DNA of 37,224 bases, taken from assembly GCA_900541785.1 (NCBI GenBank), contig UQKY01000017.1, positions 1-37,224 of the forward strand, written 5' to 3'. The translations under genes and the position numbers were made by a program. Of this stretch, positions 22,326 through 33,159 are shown piece by piece. The notes below the pieces were generated by a model. The model did not search any database. It was not told the DNA's origin and saw nothing but the letters and a program-made list of their open reading frames with translations. How positions within the stretch are numbered: the stretch's first letter is position 1; each line of letters opens with the position of its first letter. This DNA is from an uncultured Collinsella sp. (GTDB lineage Bacteria > Actinomycetota > Coriobacteriia > Coriobacteriales > Coriobacteriaceae).

Positions 22326-25300
22326 TCACGCTTCGCCCCAGAATCTATGGGTGTTGCGCAGGAGCTGTGCAGTTTTATCCTCAGCTGCCTCAATATCGGC
22401 CTCATCGGCCTGCCAGGTCCAGTTGCCCGTGGCGACACCCGGCACGTTCATGCGCGCATCGTCGCCTAGTCCCAGGACATCCTGCAGCGGCATCATCACT
22501 AGGGGAGCGTCGCTTGCCAGCGCGTCGCCCATAAGCTTGGCCGCCACCTCAACACCGCTCGGCTCGTCGCCGCCCGCGAAGGAGCGCGTGCACCAACCGG
22601 CGAGCGTCGACGTGTCGTGTGTCGAGGTGTACAGAATCTTGCCCGGCGTGGGATGCACGCCGCAGCGGACGTCGTAATCGCTAAACTCCAGCACGTCCAT
22701 ACCGGGGAAGCCGCAGGTCGAAGCCATGGCGCGAACTCCGGGCGTCAGGTAGCCTAGGTCCTCGGCGATAAAGTTGAGCGGCCCCAGCTCGTCATAGGCC
22801 GTCTGGAACAGATTCTTGCCCGGACCTGCCAGCCAGCGACCGTCGGCGCAGGCCTTGCCTGCGGGGATACTAAAGTAGCTGTGGAATCCCAGGAAGTGGT
22901 CCAGGCGCACGCGGTCGTAGAGCGAGAACGCGCGACGCAGACGGTCCATCCACCAGCGGTAGCCGTTCTCCTTCATGTGATCCCAACGGAAGGTGGGGTT
23001 GCCCCACACCTGGCCCTCGGGCGCAAAGTTGTCGGGCGGAGCGCCGGAAATCTCAATCGCCTTGCCGGTATCGGACAGCCAGAAGTTCTCGGGCTCGCTC
23101 CACGCATCGGCCGAATCGTCCGAAACATACATGGGAATGTCGCCGATGACCTCGATGCCCTTCTTGTGCGCATAGTTCATGAGCTCGCACCAGGCCAGGT
23201 CAAAGCGGTACTGCATGTACGCCTGCAGCTCTGCCTCGTCGTGGAAACGCTTGTCGTCAATCAGATGCTCGTTGTAGCGCGCGACATCGGCCGGCCAATC
23301 GTGGCGCGACTCGCCCTCAAAGTGCTTCTTAACCGCCATGTAGACGCAGTACTTCTCGAGCCAATCGGCGTTGCGATGCTTAAATGCCGTGTACAGCGGG
23401 TCGGCATCCTCGCCGCCTCGGGCCTTCCAGGTCTCAAAGTCGGCCGCCAGCTCCTCTTGGCTCTCGGGCAGCAGGTCAATATTGCCCGCAAAGGCCGAAG
23501 GTCCAGCGTAAGGGGAGCGGAAGAAGTCCGTCGGGTTGACAGGCAGAACCTGCCAGTAGCGCATACCCATAGCGGCCAGATGGTCGATAAAGCGACGCGT
23601 GGGTGCACCGATCGTGCCGGGCTTGCCGTCGTCGGTGGGCACCGAGGTGATATGGCACACGACGCCCGCGCCGTGATCGAGCGGCTCCTGCAGGCGCTGC
23701 TCGGCATGGTGATAGATGATCGACGAGCCCAGCGGATACAGATCGAGCGTGACTGTACCGTTGTGAATCTCGCACTCGTGACCGCTGATCACGTCACTTG
23801 CGCATTCGTTGAGCGCCGGAATCGTCACGCGGTGCGAATTGCGCAGGCTGCGGTTGATGATAACCGTCGCGGACTCGCCATTCTTGCCCGTGCGGTTGTA
23901 GGCCAGCACCTCGTCGTTGAGCGCGAAGGCCTTGATCTCGCCGTCGATCATAAATGGCAGTGCGCGGCGTACGGCGGAGGCGTTCTTGACAATAGCCAGC
24001 GTGTCGAAGTCGTGCAGTTGGTCCTTGGTCGGCAGGGTGCGGCGGTTGCCCGGATCGGTAAGGCCCTCCAAGCCGTATTCGTCGCCGTAGTAGATCGAAG
24101 GCACGCCGGGGAAGGTCATCTGCATGAGCGTTGCAAGCCAAAAACGGCTCTTGGCCAGGCCCATCGAGTTCTCGTCCAGGCGCCATTTGCTGCGCTCGCA
24201 CTCGGGCAGCTTCGACTCGTCGGGTCCGCCGCCGAGCACCGAGATAATGCGCGGACGGTCGTGACTCGAGAGCAAATTAAGTGCGCAAGACAGGGCCTCA
24301 CGCGGATAGTTCTCGCGCAGGGTCTCGATATCCTCGGCTGCCTGGTAGGCGTTCTTGTAGCCCATCAAAAAGCCTATGACCATGTCGCGGAAGGGGTAAT
24401 CCATCGCAGAGTCCAGCTCGGAGCCCTGCAGGTAGCGGCGCAGATGGCCGTAGCTAATCTTGTTGGAGGCGTCTTCCCAAACTTCGCCGAGCAACAGCGC
24501 GTCAGGCTTTTCGGCAAGTACGGCCTTCTTGATCTCGGCCAGGAAGTCGTCGGAAAGCTCGTCGGCGACGTCCAGGCGCCAACCATGGGCACCGGCGCGC
24601 AGCCATTTGCGGATCACGCCGTCCTTGCCCAGGAGCTTCTCGCGCACCAGCTCGGACTTCTCGTTGATGGCCGGCATGTTGCCCACGCCCCACCAGCAGT
24701 CGTACGAGCCGTCCTCGTGGAAGGTAAACGCATCGCGCCACGGCGAATCCTCGCTCTGCCAGGCACCCACGCCGGGGTAGTTGCCGTAGCGGTTGAAATA
24801 GATCGAGTCGTCGCCCGTGTGGTTGAAGACGCCGTCCAGGATGATGGAGATGCCTAGCTTCTCGGCTGCCTGGCACAGCTCGGTAAAGTCCTGCTCGGTG
24901 CCCAGGATCGGGTCGATCTTGGTGTAGTCGGCCGTGTCGTAGCGGTGGTTGCTCGCGGCTTCAAAGATGGGGTTGAGGTAGATGGCCGTAAAGCCCAGCT
25001 CGGCGATGCGGGGCAGGTCTTCCTGGATACCCTTGAGCGAGCCGCCATAGAAGTCCCAGGTCTTGATGGAGCCGTCCTCGGCGCGCTCGTACACGGGCGG
25101 CTCGTTCCAGTCCTCGACCATCCGGCGCTGAATGCCCTTGCGCGGTTTTTCGAGTTGAGCCATTGTGCGCTCGCGCCAATGCTCGTCACGGGCGTAACGG
25201 TCGGGGAAGATCTGGTACACCATGCCGCGCTCGTACCAGGTGGGGCGGTTCTCGCGGTGCTTATAGACGGTAATCTGGAAGGACGGCACCTCGGCGTAGT

Positions 25301-25622
25301 TGTAGGTTACGCCCTCGCCGCCGGTGCGGCCCTGGGGCGCACCCAGGCGAACCTCGGGCTGACCTTCGATATTGCAGATAAAGCTGTACCACACAAGACA
25401 CGGGTTAGCGCATTTGAGCTCGCCGGTAAAAATGCCATCGCCCTCGTGTTCCATCGGGATTAGGGTCTCGCCGACTTCATCGACCCAGGTACGCAGGGTG
25501 AGTGTTGCCTGGTTGGGATCGGCATCCTCCAAAATCACCGAGAGTGCAACGGAAGTTCCAGTGGTCACAGCGCCAAACGGAGTGCGAAACTGCGGTAGGC
25601 GGCTGTTGTGAATCAATCTCAT
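22326..25622 (-). CDS. GH13 alpha-glycosidase fused to GH77 4-alpha-glucanotransferase (MalQ)
   Basis: A 1098-residue two-enzyme protein. Residues ~1-125 are a beta-sandwich lead like those of neopullulanase-type enzymes. Residues ~130-630 are a GH13 barrel: nucleophile Asp351 in GWRLDVADEL, acid/base Glu380 in LLLGEVWED, and transition-state Asp455 in LLSSHDRPR. Residues ~645-1098 are GH77: Asp908 in RLDHFLGFHSYF, Glu954 in NFIAEDLGYL and Asp1003 in YTSTHDTSTLAGW. Together it could hydrolyse short branched or linear glucans and disproportionate maltodextrins, completing glycogen breakdown begun by GlgP. No signal peptide is seen, so it acts in the cytosol. The ribosome site is weak. Motifs shared with the glgB upstream region precede the gene. 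Confidence 0.93.
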   Translation of the reverse strand: MRLIHNSRLPQFRTPFGAVTTGTSVALSVILEDADPNQATLTLRTWVDEVGETLIPMEHEGDGIFTGELKCANPCLVWYSFICNIEGQPEVRLGAPQGRTGGEGVTYNYAEVPSFQITVYKHRENRPTWYERGMVYQIFPDRYARDEHWRERTMAQLEKPRKGIQRRMVEDWNEPPVYERAEDGSIKTWDFYGGSLKGIQEDLPRIAELGFTAIYLNPIFEAASNHRYDTADYTKIDPILGTEQDFTELCQAAEKLGISIILDGVFNHTGDDSIYFNRYGNYPGVGAWQSEDSPWRDAFTFHEDGSYDCWWGVGNMPAINEKSELVREKLLGKDGVIRKWLRAGAHGWRLDVADELSDDFLAEIKKAVLAEKPDALLLGEVWEDASNKISYGHLRRYLQGSELDSAMDYPFRDMVIGFLMGYKNAYQAAEDIETLRENYPREALSCALNLLSSHDRPRIISVLGGGPDESKLPECERSKWRLDENSMGLAKSRFWLATLMQMTFPGVPSIYYGDEYGLEGLTDPGNRRTLPTKDQLHDFDTLAIVKNASAVRRALPFMIDGEIKAFALNDEVLAYNRTGKNGESATVIINRSLRNSHRVTIPALNECASDVISGHECEIHNGTVTLDLYPLGSSIIYHHAEQRLQEPLDHGAGVVCHITSVPTDDGKPGTIGAPTRRFIDHLAAMGMRYWQVLPVNPTDFFRSPYAGPSAFAGNIDLLPESQEELAADFETWKARGGEDADPLYTAFKHRNADWLEKYCVYMAVKKHFEGESRHDWPADVARYNEHLIDDKRFHDEAELQAYMQYRFDLAWCELMNYAHKKGIEVIGDIPMYVSDDSADAWSEPENFWLSDTGKAIEISGAPPDNFAPEGQVWGNPTFRWDHMKENGYRWWMDRLRRAFSLYDRVRLDHFLGFHSYFSIPAGKACADGRWLAGPGKNLFQTAYDELGPLNFIAEDLGYLTPGVRAMASTCGFPGMDVLEFSDYDVRCGVHPTPGKILYTSTHDTSTLAGWCTRSFAGGDEPSGVEVAAKLMGDALASDAPLVMMPLQDVLGLGDDARMNVPGVATGNWTWQADEADIEAAEDKTAQLLRNTHRFWGEA

Positions 25623-25696
25623 AGTACGGTCCAGTTCAATAGAATCACGGCCTGCGGGCCATGGGCTTTACGCACAGGATATAAGTATATCTGTTG

Positions 25697-25709
25697 TACA
25701 CAGGGTGTA
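25697..25709. promoter_or_regulatory. Dyad in the promoter region of the GH13-GH77 gene
   Basis: TACAC-AGG-GTGTA is a perfect short inverted repeat within a looser larger dyad GTTGT...ACAAC (25694-25716). On the minus strand TATACT lies just downstream, so the dyad overlaps the promoter position. It is a possible operator. Confidence 0.4.
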
Positions 25710-25721
25710 TAAACAACATCC

Positions 25722-25764
25722 GTTTACCATCGGCGAACGGTTGTCCTAGAAAATCGTTTTACCA
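25722..25764. promoter_or_regulatory. GTTTTACCA/GTTTACCAT sites upstream of the GH13-GH77 gene
   Basis: GTTTACCAT (25722-25730) and GTTTTACCA (25756-25764) occur 100-140 bases before the start of the fusion gene. Both strings recur upstream of glgB and the HAD gene at 35655-35743. Repetition at two carbohydrate loci in one window suggests a common regulator. Confidence 0.5.
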
Positions 25765-25777
25765 ACTGTCTACAGAG

Positions 25778-25804
25778 AAGGGGCGCCCGGTTGGAGCGCC
25801 CCTT
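25778..25804 (-). terminator. Hairpin after glgA
   Basis: AAGGGGCGC (25778-25786) pairs with GCGCCCCTT (25796-25804). It lies 38 bases past the glgA stop. The U-tract on the minus strand is missing, so it may terminate weakly or protect the mRNA end. Confidence 0.55.
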
Positions 25805-25841
25805 GTTTAGGGTTTTGATTAGGTTTTAGATCGTCTGCGGG

Positions 25842-28160
<2,319 letters not shown>

Positions 28161-28182
28161 ATTGTCTCCCTGTTGCAATTCG

Positions 28183-28218
28183 AGAATAGCCGCCTGGCGC
28201 AAACCGGGCGGCTATTCT
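28183..28218 (-). other. Intercistronic hairpin between glgD and glgA
   Basis: AGAATAGCCGCC (28183-28194) pairs perfectly with GGCGGCTATTCT (28207-28218). It ends 23 bases before the glgA ATG and has no U-tract. It may block nucleases or set the relative output of the two genes. Confidence 0.7.
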
Positions 28219-28249
28219 GCATGTTACGAGCGATGTTGCGGTGCCTACG

Positions 28250-29377
28250 TTAATGCACGATGGTGGTATCGGGAGTTAACGGAGCCTTGCCCAGCACCAG
28301 GATGTTCTCGGGCGTGCCGCGAAGCTCGGTGTTGGTGGGAACCACATTGTTCTTGTCCAGGATGGCATTCTCAACGCGGGCGCCGCTCTTGATGATGCAG
28401 CTCTGGTTGATGATCGAGTTGGTCACCGAAGCGCCTTCCTCAACCACAACGCCGCGCGACAGGATCGAGTTGCGCACGGTGCCCTTGATGATGCAGCCGG
28501 CCGAGATGATCGAGTTGCACGCGTGGCTGCCGGTCGCATAGCGCGAAGGCGGCACGTCGTGGGCCTTGGTCAGGATCGGGCGCTCGGGGTCAAAGAGCTG
28601 GTCGGCCACGGTCTGGTCGAGCAGGTCCATGCTGCGGCGATAGAGCGACTTCTCGCTAAACACGCCCACGACCTCGCCCTTGTACTCGTAGCTGCACACG
28701 TCGATGTTGCCAAAGTCGCCCTGGAGTGCCTCGAGCAGGTCCAGATAGTCGGCGGCCTGGTAGTGGTCGATGATCTCGAGCAGCGTCTCGCGGTTGACGA
28801 TGCAGCAGTCCATTGAGGCGTTGTCGCCGTACACGACGCCGGCGCTCACGCCCGTCAGGCGGCCGTTCTCGTTAATCTCGAGCTTGGTCTCGTCATCAAC
28901 ATTGCGCGTGGCCTTGCAGTACACCACGGTCATTTGGGCGCCGGAGTTCTCGTGCGCGTCGATGATGGTGTTGAGGTCCATGTTAAAGATGATGTTGGTG
29001 CCCATCATCACAACATAGGGCTTGTCCGAGCGCTGGAACAGCGTCTTGTTGGAGATGATGTCGCGCAGCAGGAAGCGCATGCCGCCCTTGGTGGTGCCAT
29101 ACGCGTTGCCGGGCACCATGAACAGGCCGCCCTTCTTGCGGTCCAGGCCCCAGTCCTTGCCCGAGCCCACGTGGTCGATCAGCGAGCGGTAGTTGCCCGG
29201 CATGACGACGCCGACGGTCTTAATGCCGGCATTCATCATGTTGGACAGCGGGAAGTCGATCAGGCGGTAGCGGCCCAAAAACGGAACGGACGCGATGGGG
29301 CGGTCCTTGAGCAGCACGCTGCCGTAGGTCGAAGAGTAGTTAGCGGTGATATAACCGATGGCCTTGCGATTGATCAT
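28250..29377 (-). CDS. glgD: GlgD, regulatory-type subunit of ADP-glucose pyrophosphorylase
   Basis: A 375-residue homologue of GlgC. The N-terminus MINRKAIGYITANYSSTYGS lacks the GGxGxRL nucleotide-binding loop of GlgC while keeping RYRLIDFPLSNMMNAG; this is the GlgD pattern. In the Geobacillus enzyme GlgD joins GlgC in a more active heterotetramer. The C-terminal left-handed beta-helix has the usual hexapeptide pattern (SRGVVVEEGASVTNSIINQS). The start is set at 29377, with AAGGGGGAA as ribosome site inside the end of glgC, four bases after its stop. The two genes are therefore coupled. Confidence 0.94.
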   Translation of the reverse strand: MINRKAIGYITANYSSTYGSVLLKDRPIASVPFLGRYRLIDFPLSNMMNAGIKTVGVVMPGNYRSLIDHVGSGKDWGLDRKKGGLFMVPGNAYGTTKGGMRFLLRDIISNKTLFQRSDKPYVVMMGTNIIFNMDLNTIIDAHENSGAQMTVVYCKATRNVDDETKLEINENGRLTGVSAGVVYGDNASMDCCIVNRETLLEIIDHYQAADYLDLLEALQGDFGNIDVCSYEYKGEVVGVFSEKSLYRRSMDLLDQTVADQLFDPERPILTKAHDVPPSRYATGSHACNSIISAGCIIKGTVRNSILSRGVVVEEGASVTNSIINQSCIIKSGARVENAILDKNNVVPTNTELRGTPENILVLGKAPLTPDTTIVH

Positions 29378-29381
29378 CGGA

Positions 29382-30530
29382 TCATTCCCCCTTCCCGATA
29401 ACGACGTCATTTCCAACGACGGCCGTATCCTTGGTGGTATCGACAGAGCCGAGCTTCACGCCCTCTTCGACCGTGGAGTTCTCGCCCAAAATAGCGCGGC
29501 AGATGTGCGCGCCGCTCTTAACGTGCGCACCCGGCAGCAGCACGGAGTCCTCGACCACGGCGCGCTCCTCGATGATGACATCGGTCGAAAGAATCGAGTG
29601 GCGAGCGGTGCCGTAGATCTTGCAGCCGTTGGAGACCAGGCAGTCGTCCAGGCGGCCGTCCGGGCCAATGTAGTGCGGCGGACGCGTGGTGATGTTGGAC
29701 ATGATGGGGAAGTTCTTGTCAAACAGATCGAACTCGGGGTTGTTGCCCAGCAGGTCCATCGAAGTCTCGTGGAAGCTGGCGATGGTGCCAACATCCTTCC
29801 AAAAGCCGTGGAACTCGTAGCTGTACAGGCGCTTGCCCTCGCCGAGCAGCTTGGGGATGATGTCCTTGCCAAAGTCGTGGCTCGAGCGCTGGTCAAGGGC
29901 GTCCGCCTCGAGCGCCTCGATCAGCACGTCGGCCGAGAAGATGTAGATGCCCATGGACGCAAGGTTCGAATCGGGCTTATCGGGCTTCTCGGTAAACTTG
30001 GTGATGCGGCCGTCCTCGGGGTCGGTGGTCAGGATGCCAAAGCGGCTGGCCTCCTCCCACGGCACGGGCATAACGCTCACCGTGAGGTCGGCGTTGTTCT
30101 CGATGTGCGTCTTGAGCATCTTGCGGTAATCCATGCGATACAGATGGTCACCCGAAAGAATCAGGACGTACTTGGGGTCGTTGGCCTTGATGTAGTCGAG
30201 GTTCTGCGTAATGGCGTCGGCCGTGCCCGCATACCAGGCGCCACCGGTCTGCGTCTCGTACGGCGGCAAGATCGACACGCCGCCGTCGCGGCTGTCCAGA
30301 TCCCAGGCCTCGCCGGAGCCCACATAGGCATGCAGCAGGTAGGGGCGATACTGCGTCAGAACGCCCACCGTGTCGATGCCCGAGTTGGAGCAGTTGGACA
30401 GCGAAAAGTCGATAATGCGGAACTTGCCACCAAAGCTAACCGCCGGCTTGGCGATCTTTTGGGTGAGTGCCCCCAATCGGCTGCCCTGTCCTCCTGCGAG
30501 GAGCATCGCGATGCATTCTTTCTTACTCAT
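29382..30530 (-). CDS. glgC: Glucose-1-phosphate adenylyltransferase
   Basis: A 382-residue catalytic subunit that makes ADP-glucose from ATP and glucose-1-phosphate, the committed step of glycogen synthesis. The N-terminal loop MLLAGGQGSRLGALT binds nucleotide, followed by KPAVSFGGKFRIIDFSLSN and GSGEAWDLD. The C-terminal beta-helix domain (~290-382) has the usual hexapeptide repeats and allosteric surfaces. The length is normal for Gram-positive GlgC. It is followed after four bases by glgD and preceded by glgP at 108 bases with an intervening hairpin. Confidence 0.97.
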   Translation of the reverse strand: MSKKECIAMLLAGGQGSRLGALTQKIAKPAVSFGGKFRIIDFSLSNCSNSGIDTVGVLTQYRPYLLHAYVGSGEAWDLDSRDGGVSILPPYETQTGGAWYAGTADAITQNLDYIKANDPKYVLILSGDHLYRMDYRKMLKTHIENNADLTVSVMPVPWEEASRFGILTTDPEDGRITKFTEKPDKPDSNLASMGIYIFSADVLIEALEADALDQRSSHDFGKDIIPKLLGEGKRLYSYEFHGFWKDVGTIASFHETSMDLLGNNPEFDLFDKNFPIMSNITTRPPHYIGPDGRLDDCLVSNGCKIYGTARHSILSTDVIIEERAVVEDSVLLPGAHVKSGAHICRAILGENSTVEEGVKLGSVDTTKDTAVVGNDVVIGKGE

Positions 30531-30570
30531 CGATTTCTCCTTCTGTCATCGATGTTCTTAAACCCATTAG

Positions 30571-30601
30571 CGACGGGCGCGGCGCAACGTCGCGCCCGTC
30601 G
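30571..30601 (-). other. Intercistronic hairpin between glgP and glgC
   Basis: CGACGGGCGCG (30571-30581) pairs perfectly with CGCGCCCGTCG (30591-30601). A smaller hairpin, ATGCCG-TGC-CGGCAT, sits at 30606-30620. No U-tract follows on the minus strand, so this more likely stabilises the glgP mRNA end or attenuates read-through than fully terminates. Confidence 0.65.
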
Positions 30602-30638
30602 AGTAATGCCGTGCCGGCATAAGGGAGCTCGCGCGCCT

Positions 30639-33065
30639 TTACGCGTGCCAGATCTCGTCGCGGTATTCGCGAATGGTGCGGTCGCTCGAGAACCAGCCGG
30701 AGGAGGCGGTGTTGAGCAGTGCCTTGCGGTTCCATGTCTCGTGGTCGCCATAGCTGCCGGTAAGCTTCTCCCACGCATCCACGTAGCTGCGGAAATCGGC
30801 CATAACCAGGTCGGGGTCGTTGTTGTTCATGAGCTCGTTGTAGATGCTCTCGAAGTTGCCCGAAAGACCCGCAAAGGTGTTGTCCTTGAGCTCGTCCATC
30901 ACGCGGCCCAGACGCTCGCGATCGTTGTTGAGCGTATCCCACGCAAAGTAGCTGTTGGATGCCCAGAGCTGCTCGACCTCGGGAGCGGTCAGGCCAAAGA
31001 TGGCCTCGTTCTCGCGGCCGGCCAGGTCGGCGATCTCGATGTTGGCGCCGTCGAGGGTGCCCAGCGTAATGGCGCCGTTCATCATGAGCTTCATGTTGGA
31101 CGTGCCCGAGGCCTCCTTGCCGGCCGTGGAGATCTGTTCCGAGATCTCGGCGGCAGGGTAGATGAGCTGGGCGTTGCTCACACGGAAGTTGGGGATAAAG
31201 CAGACCTTCATGACCTCGTTGACGCGCGGGTCGTTGTTGATGACGTCTGCCACGGAGTTAATGAGGCGGATGGTCTCCTTGGCAAAGGTGTAGCTCGAGG
31301 CCGCCTTGCCGCTAAAGATGAAGGTCGTCGGCGTCACGTGGAAGTTGGGATCGGCGATGCGACGGTTGTAGATGTCCATCACCTTCATGATGTTCATGAG
31401 CTGGCGCTTGTAGGCGTGGAAGCGCTTAACCTGAACATCGAAGACGGTGTTGGGATCGATGACCAGACCGGTCTCGGCCTTGACGTAGGCGGCCAAACGC
31501 TCCTTGTTGGCGCGCTTGGAGGCGCCCACGGCCTTCAGGAACTCGGTGTCGTTCTGGAAACTTTTAAGCTTCTCCAGCTCAAAGGCGTCCTTGAGCCAGC
31601 CATCGCCAATGGCCTCGGTCACGAGCTTGGCATAGGTGGGGTTGGCCTCGGCAAAGAAGCGACGGTGCGAGATGCCGTTGGTCTTGTTGTTGAACTTCTC
31701 GGGCGTTAAGGCATAGAAGTCCTTGAGCACGATGTTCTTGATGATGTCGGAGTGGATCTTGGCCACGCCGTTGACGCTGTGGCTGCAGATCACGGACAGG
31801 TTGGCCATGCGAATCTCGCCGTCCCACAGAATGGCGGTCTGGCGCAGACGCTCCTGCCAGCCCGCCTGCGTGGTGTCGAACGACTCGTGCCAACGACGGC
31901 TGATCTCGTCGATGATCTGGTACACGCGGGGGAGGAGCTTGGAGAACGTGCCGATGGGCCACTTCTCCAGAGCCTCGGGCAGGATGGTGTGGTTGGTGTA
32001 GCTCACGACCTGCGTCACGATGTTCCAGGCGTCGTCCCACTCGAGTTTCTTCTCGTCGATGAGGATACGCATGAGCTCGGGGCCGCACATGGCGGGGTGG
32101 GTGTCGTTGGTGTGGATGGCAACAAACTGCGGCAGCAGCTCCCAGTTCTCGCCGTGCTCCTTCTCAAAGGTGTCGAGCAGGCTGTAGATGCCGGCCGAGA
32201 CAAACAGGTACTCCTGCTTCAGGCGCAGCAGACGGCCGTGCTCACCGGCGTCGTTGGGGTAGAGGATGGCGCTGATGGCCTCGGCCTCGGCGCGCTCGGC
32301 GTCGGCCAGGGCATAGTCGCCGCGGTTGAAGGCCTCAAGGTCAAAGTGCTCCTCGACCGGCTCGGCAGCCCAGACGCGCAGCTTGTTGACGGTCTCGCCG
32401 GCATAGCCCACCACGGGGATGTCATAAGGAACGGCTAGGATGTCCTGCGTGTCCACCGTGCGGTAGAACGTGCGGCCGTCATCCTCAAAGCCCTCAACAT
32501 GGCCACCAAACTTGATGGTCACTGCCTTGTCCTGACGACGGACCTCCCAGGGATAGCCGTGGGTGAGCCACTCGTCGGTAGCCTCGACCTGGCTGCCGTT
32601 AACGATCTCCTGCTTAAACAGGCCGTAGCGGTAGCGCATGCCGTTGCCGTAACCGGCGATGCCTTCGGCTGCCATGGAATCTAGGAAGCATGCGGCCAGA
32701 CGGCCCAGGCCACCGTTGCCCAGAGCCGGATCGGGCTCCTGGTTCTCGATGACGGAAAGGTCGAAGCCCATGTCGTCGAGCGCCTCGGCGACCATGTCGC
32801 GCACGCCAAAGTTGAGCAGGTAGTTGTCGAGCAGGCGGCCGATCAAAAACTCGATCGAGAAGTAGTACACGCGCTTTTTGCCCTCGGCGGTGGCGCGGGC
32901 GTCGCTCTTGGTGGCAACGGTGCGCGCCTTCTCGGCCACGAGCTTGGCCAGGGCGTTAAAGCGGTCAAGGTCGCTGGCGGCCTCGACGCTCTTGCCGCTA
33001 ATGCTCATGACGGCATCGCGATAGAGCTCGGTAAACTCCTGCTTGTTGTCGAAGATCTTATTCAT
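30639..33065 (-). CDS. glgP: Glycogen/alpha-glucan phosphorylase
   Basis: An 808-residue PLP enzyme that releases glucose-1-phosphate from glycogen ends. Signatures include the glucan site EPDPALGNGGLGRLAACFLDS, the VKRFHAYKRQLMN segment and the PLP region EASGTSNMKLMMNGAITLGT, whose Lys binds PLP. The length is typical of bacterial phosphorylases. Breakdown within the same operon as synthesis suggests control by allostery or substrate rather than by opposite transcription. It lies 94 bases after glgB; the ribosome site before the ATG is weak (GGGGAAA, nine bases). Confidence 0.97.
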   Translation of the reverse strand: MNKIFDNKQEFTELYRDAVMSISGKSVEAASDLDRFNALAKLVAEKARTVATKSDARATAEGKKRVYYFSIEFLIGRLLDNYLLNFGVRDMVAEALDDMGFDLSVIENQEPDPALGNGGLGRLAACFLDSMAAEGIAGYGNGMRYRYGLFKQEIVNGSQVEATDEWLTHGYPWEVRRQDKAVTIKFGGHVEGFEDDGRTFYRTVDTQDILAVPYDIPVVGYAGETVNKLRVWAAEPVEEHFDLEAFNRGDYALADAERAEAEAISAILYPNDAGEHGRLLRLKQEYLFVSAGIYSLLDTFEKEHGENWELLPQFVAIHTNDTHPAMCGPELMRILIDEKKLEWDDAWNIVTQVVSYTNHTILPEALEKWPIGTFSKLLPRVYQIIDEISRRWHESFDTTQAGWQERLRQTAILWDGEIRMANLSVICSHSVNGVAKIHSDIIKNIVLKDFYALTPEKFNNKTNGISHRRFFAEANPTYAKLVTEAIGDGWLKDAFELEKLKSFQNDTEFLKAVGASKRANKERLAAYVKAETGLVIDPNTVFDVQVKRFHAYKRQLMNIMKVMDIYNRRIADPNFHVTPTTFIFSGKAASSYTFAKETIRLINSVADVINNDPRVNEVMKVCFIPNFRVSNAQLIYPAAEISEQISTAGKEASGTSNMKLMMNGAITLGTLDGANIEIADLAGRENEAIFGLTAPEVEQLWASNSYFAWDTLNNDRERLGRVMDELKDNTFAGLSGNFESIYNELMNNNDPDLVMADFRSYVDAWEKLTGSYGDHETWNRKALLNTASSGWFSSDRTIREYRDEIWHA

Positions 33066-33119
33066 ACGTTCATTTCCCCCGGGGATGTTTCTCCCGGAAC
33101 GGTTATGTCTTGTATCCTA

Positions 33120-33151
33120 CGCCCCGTCGGGGCGGGTAATTACAGCTGTAA
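33120..33151 (-). other. Hairpin and palindrome between glgB and glgP
   Basis: CGCCCC-GTC-GGGGCG (33120-33134) is a compact GC hairpin; next to it TTACAGCTGTAA (33140-33151) is a perfect 12-bp palindrome 8 bases past the glgB stop. There is no U-tract. Together they may form an mRNA-stabilising or regulatory element. Confidence 0.55.
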
Positions 33152-33159
33152 CGGTTTTG

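Noticed and set aside
29358..31709. Very long plus-strand open frames opposite glgC, glgP and glgB (also 33043-35325 and 22881-24857)
   Set aside because: They are by-products of high GC3 on the coding strand; translated sequence is His/Val/Arg-rich with no recognisable motif, and the opposite strand carries full conserved enzymes.
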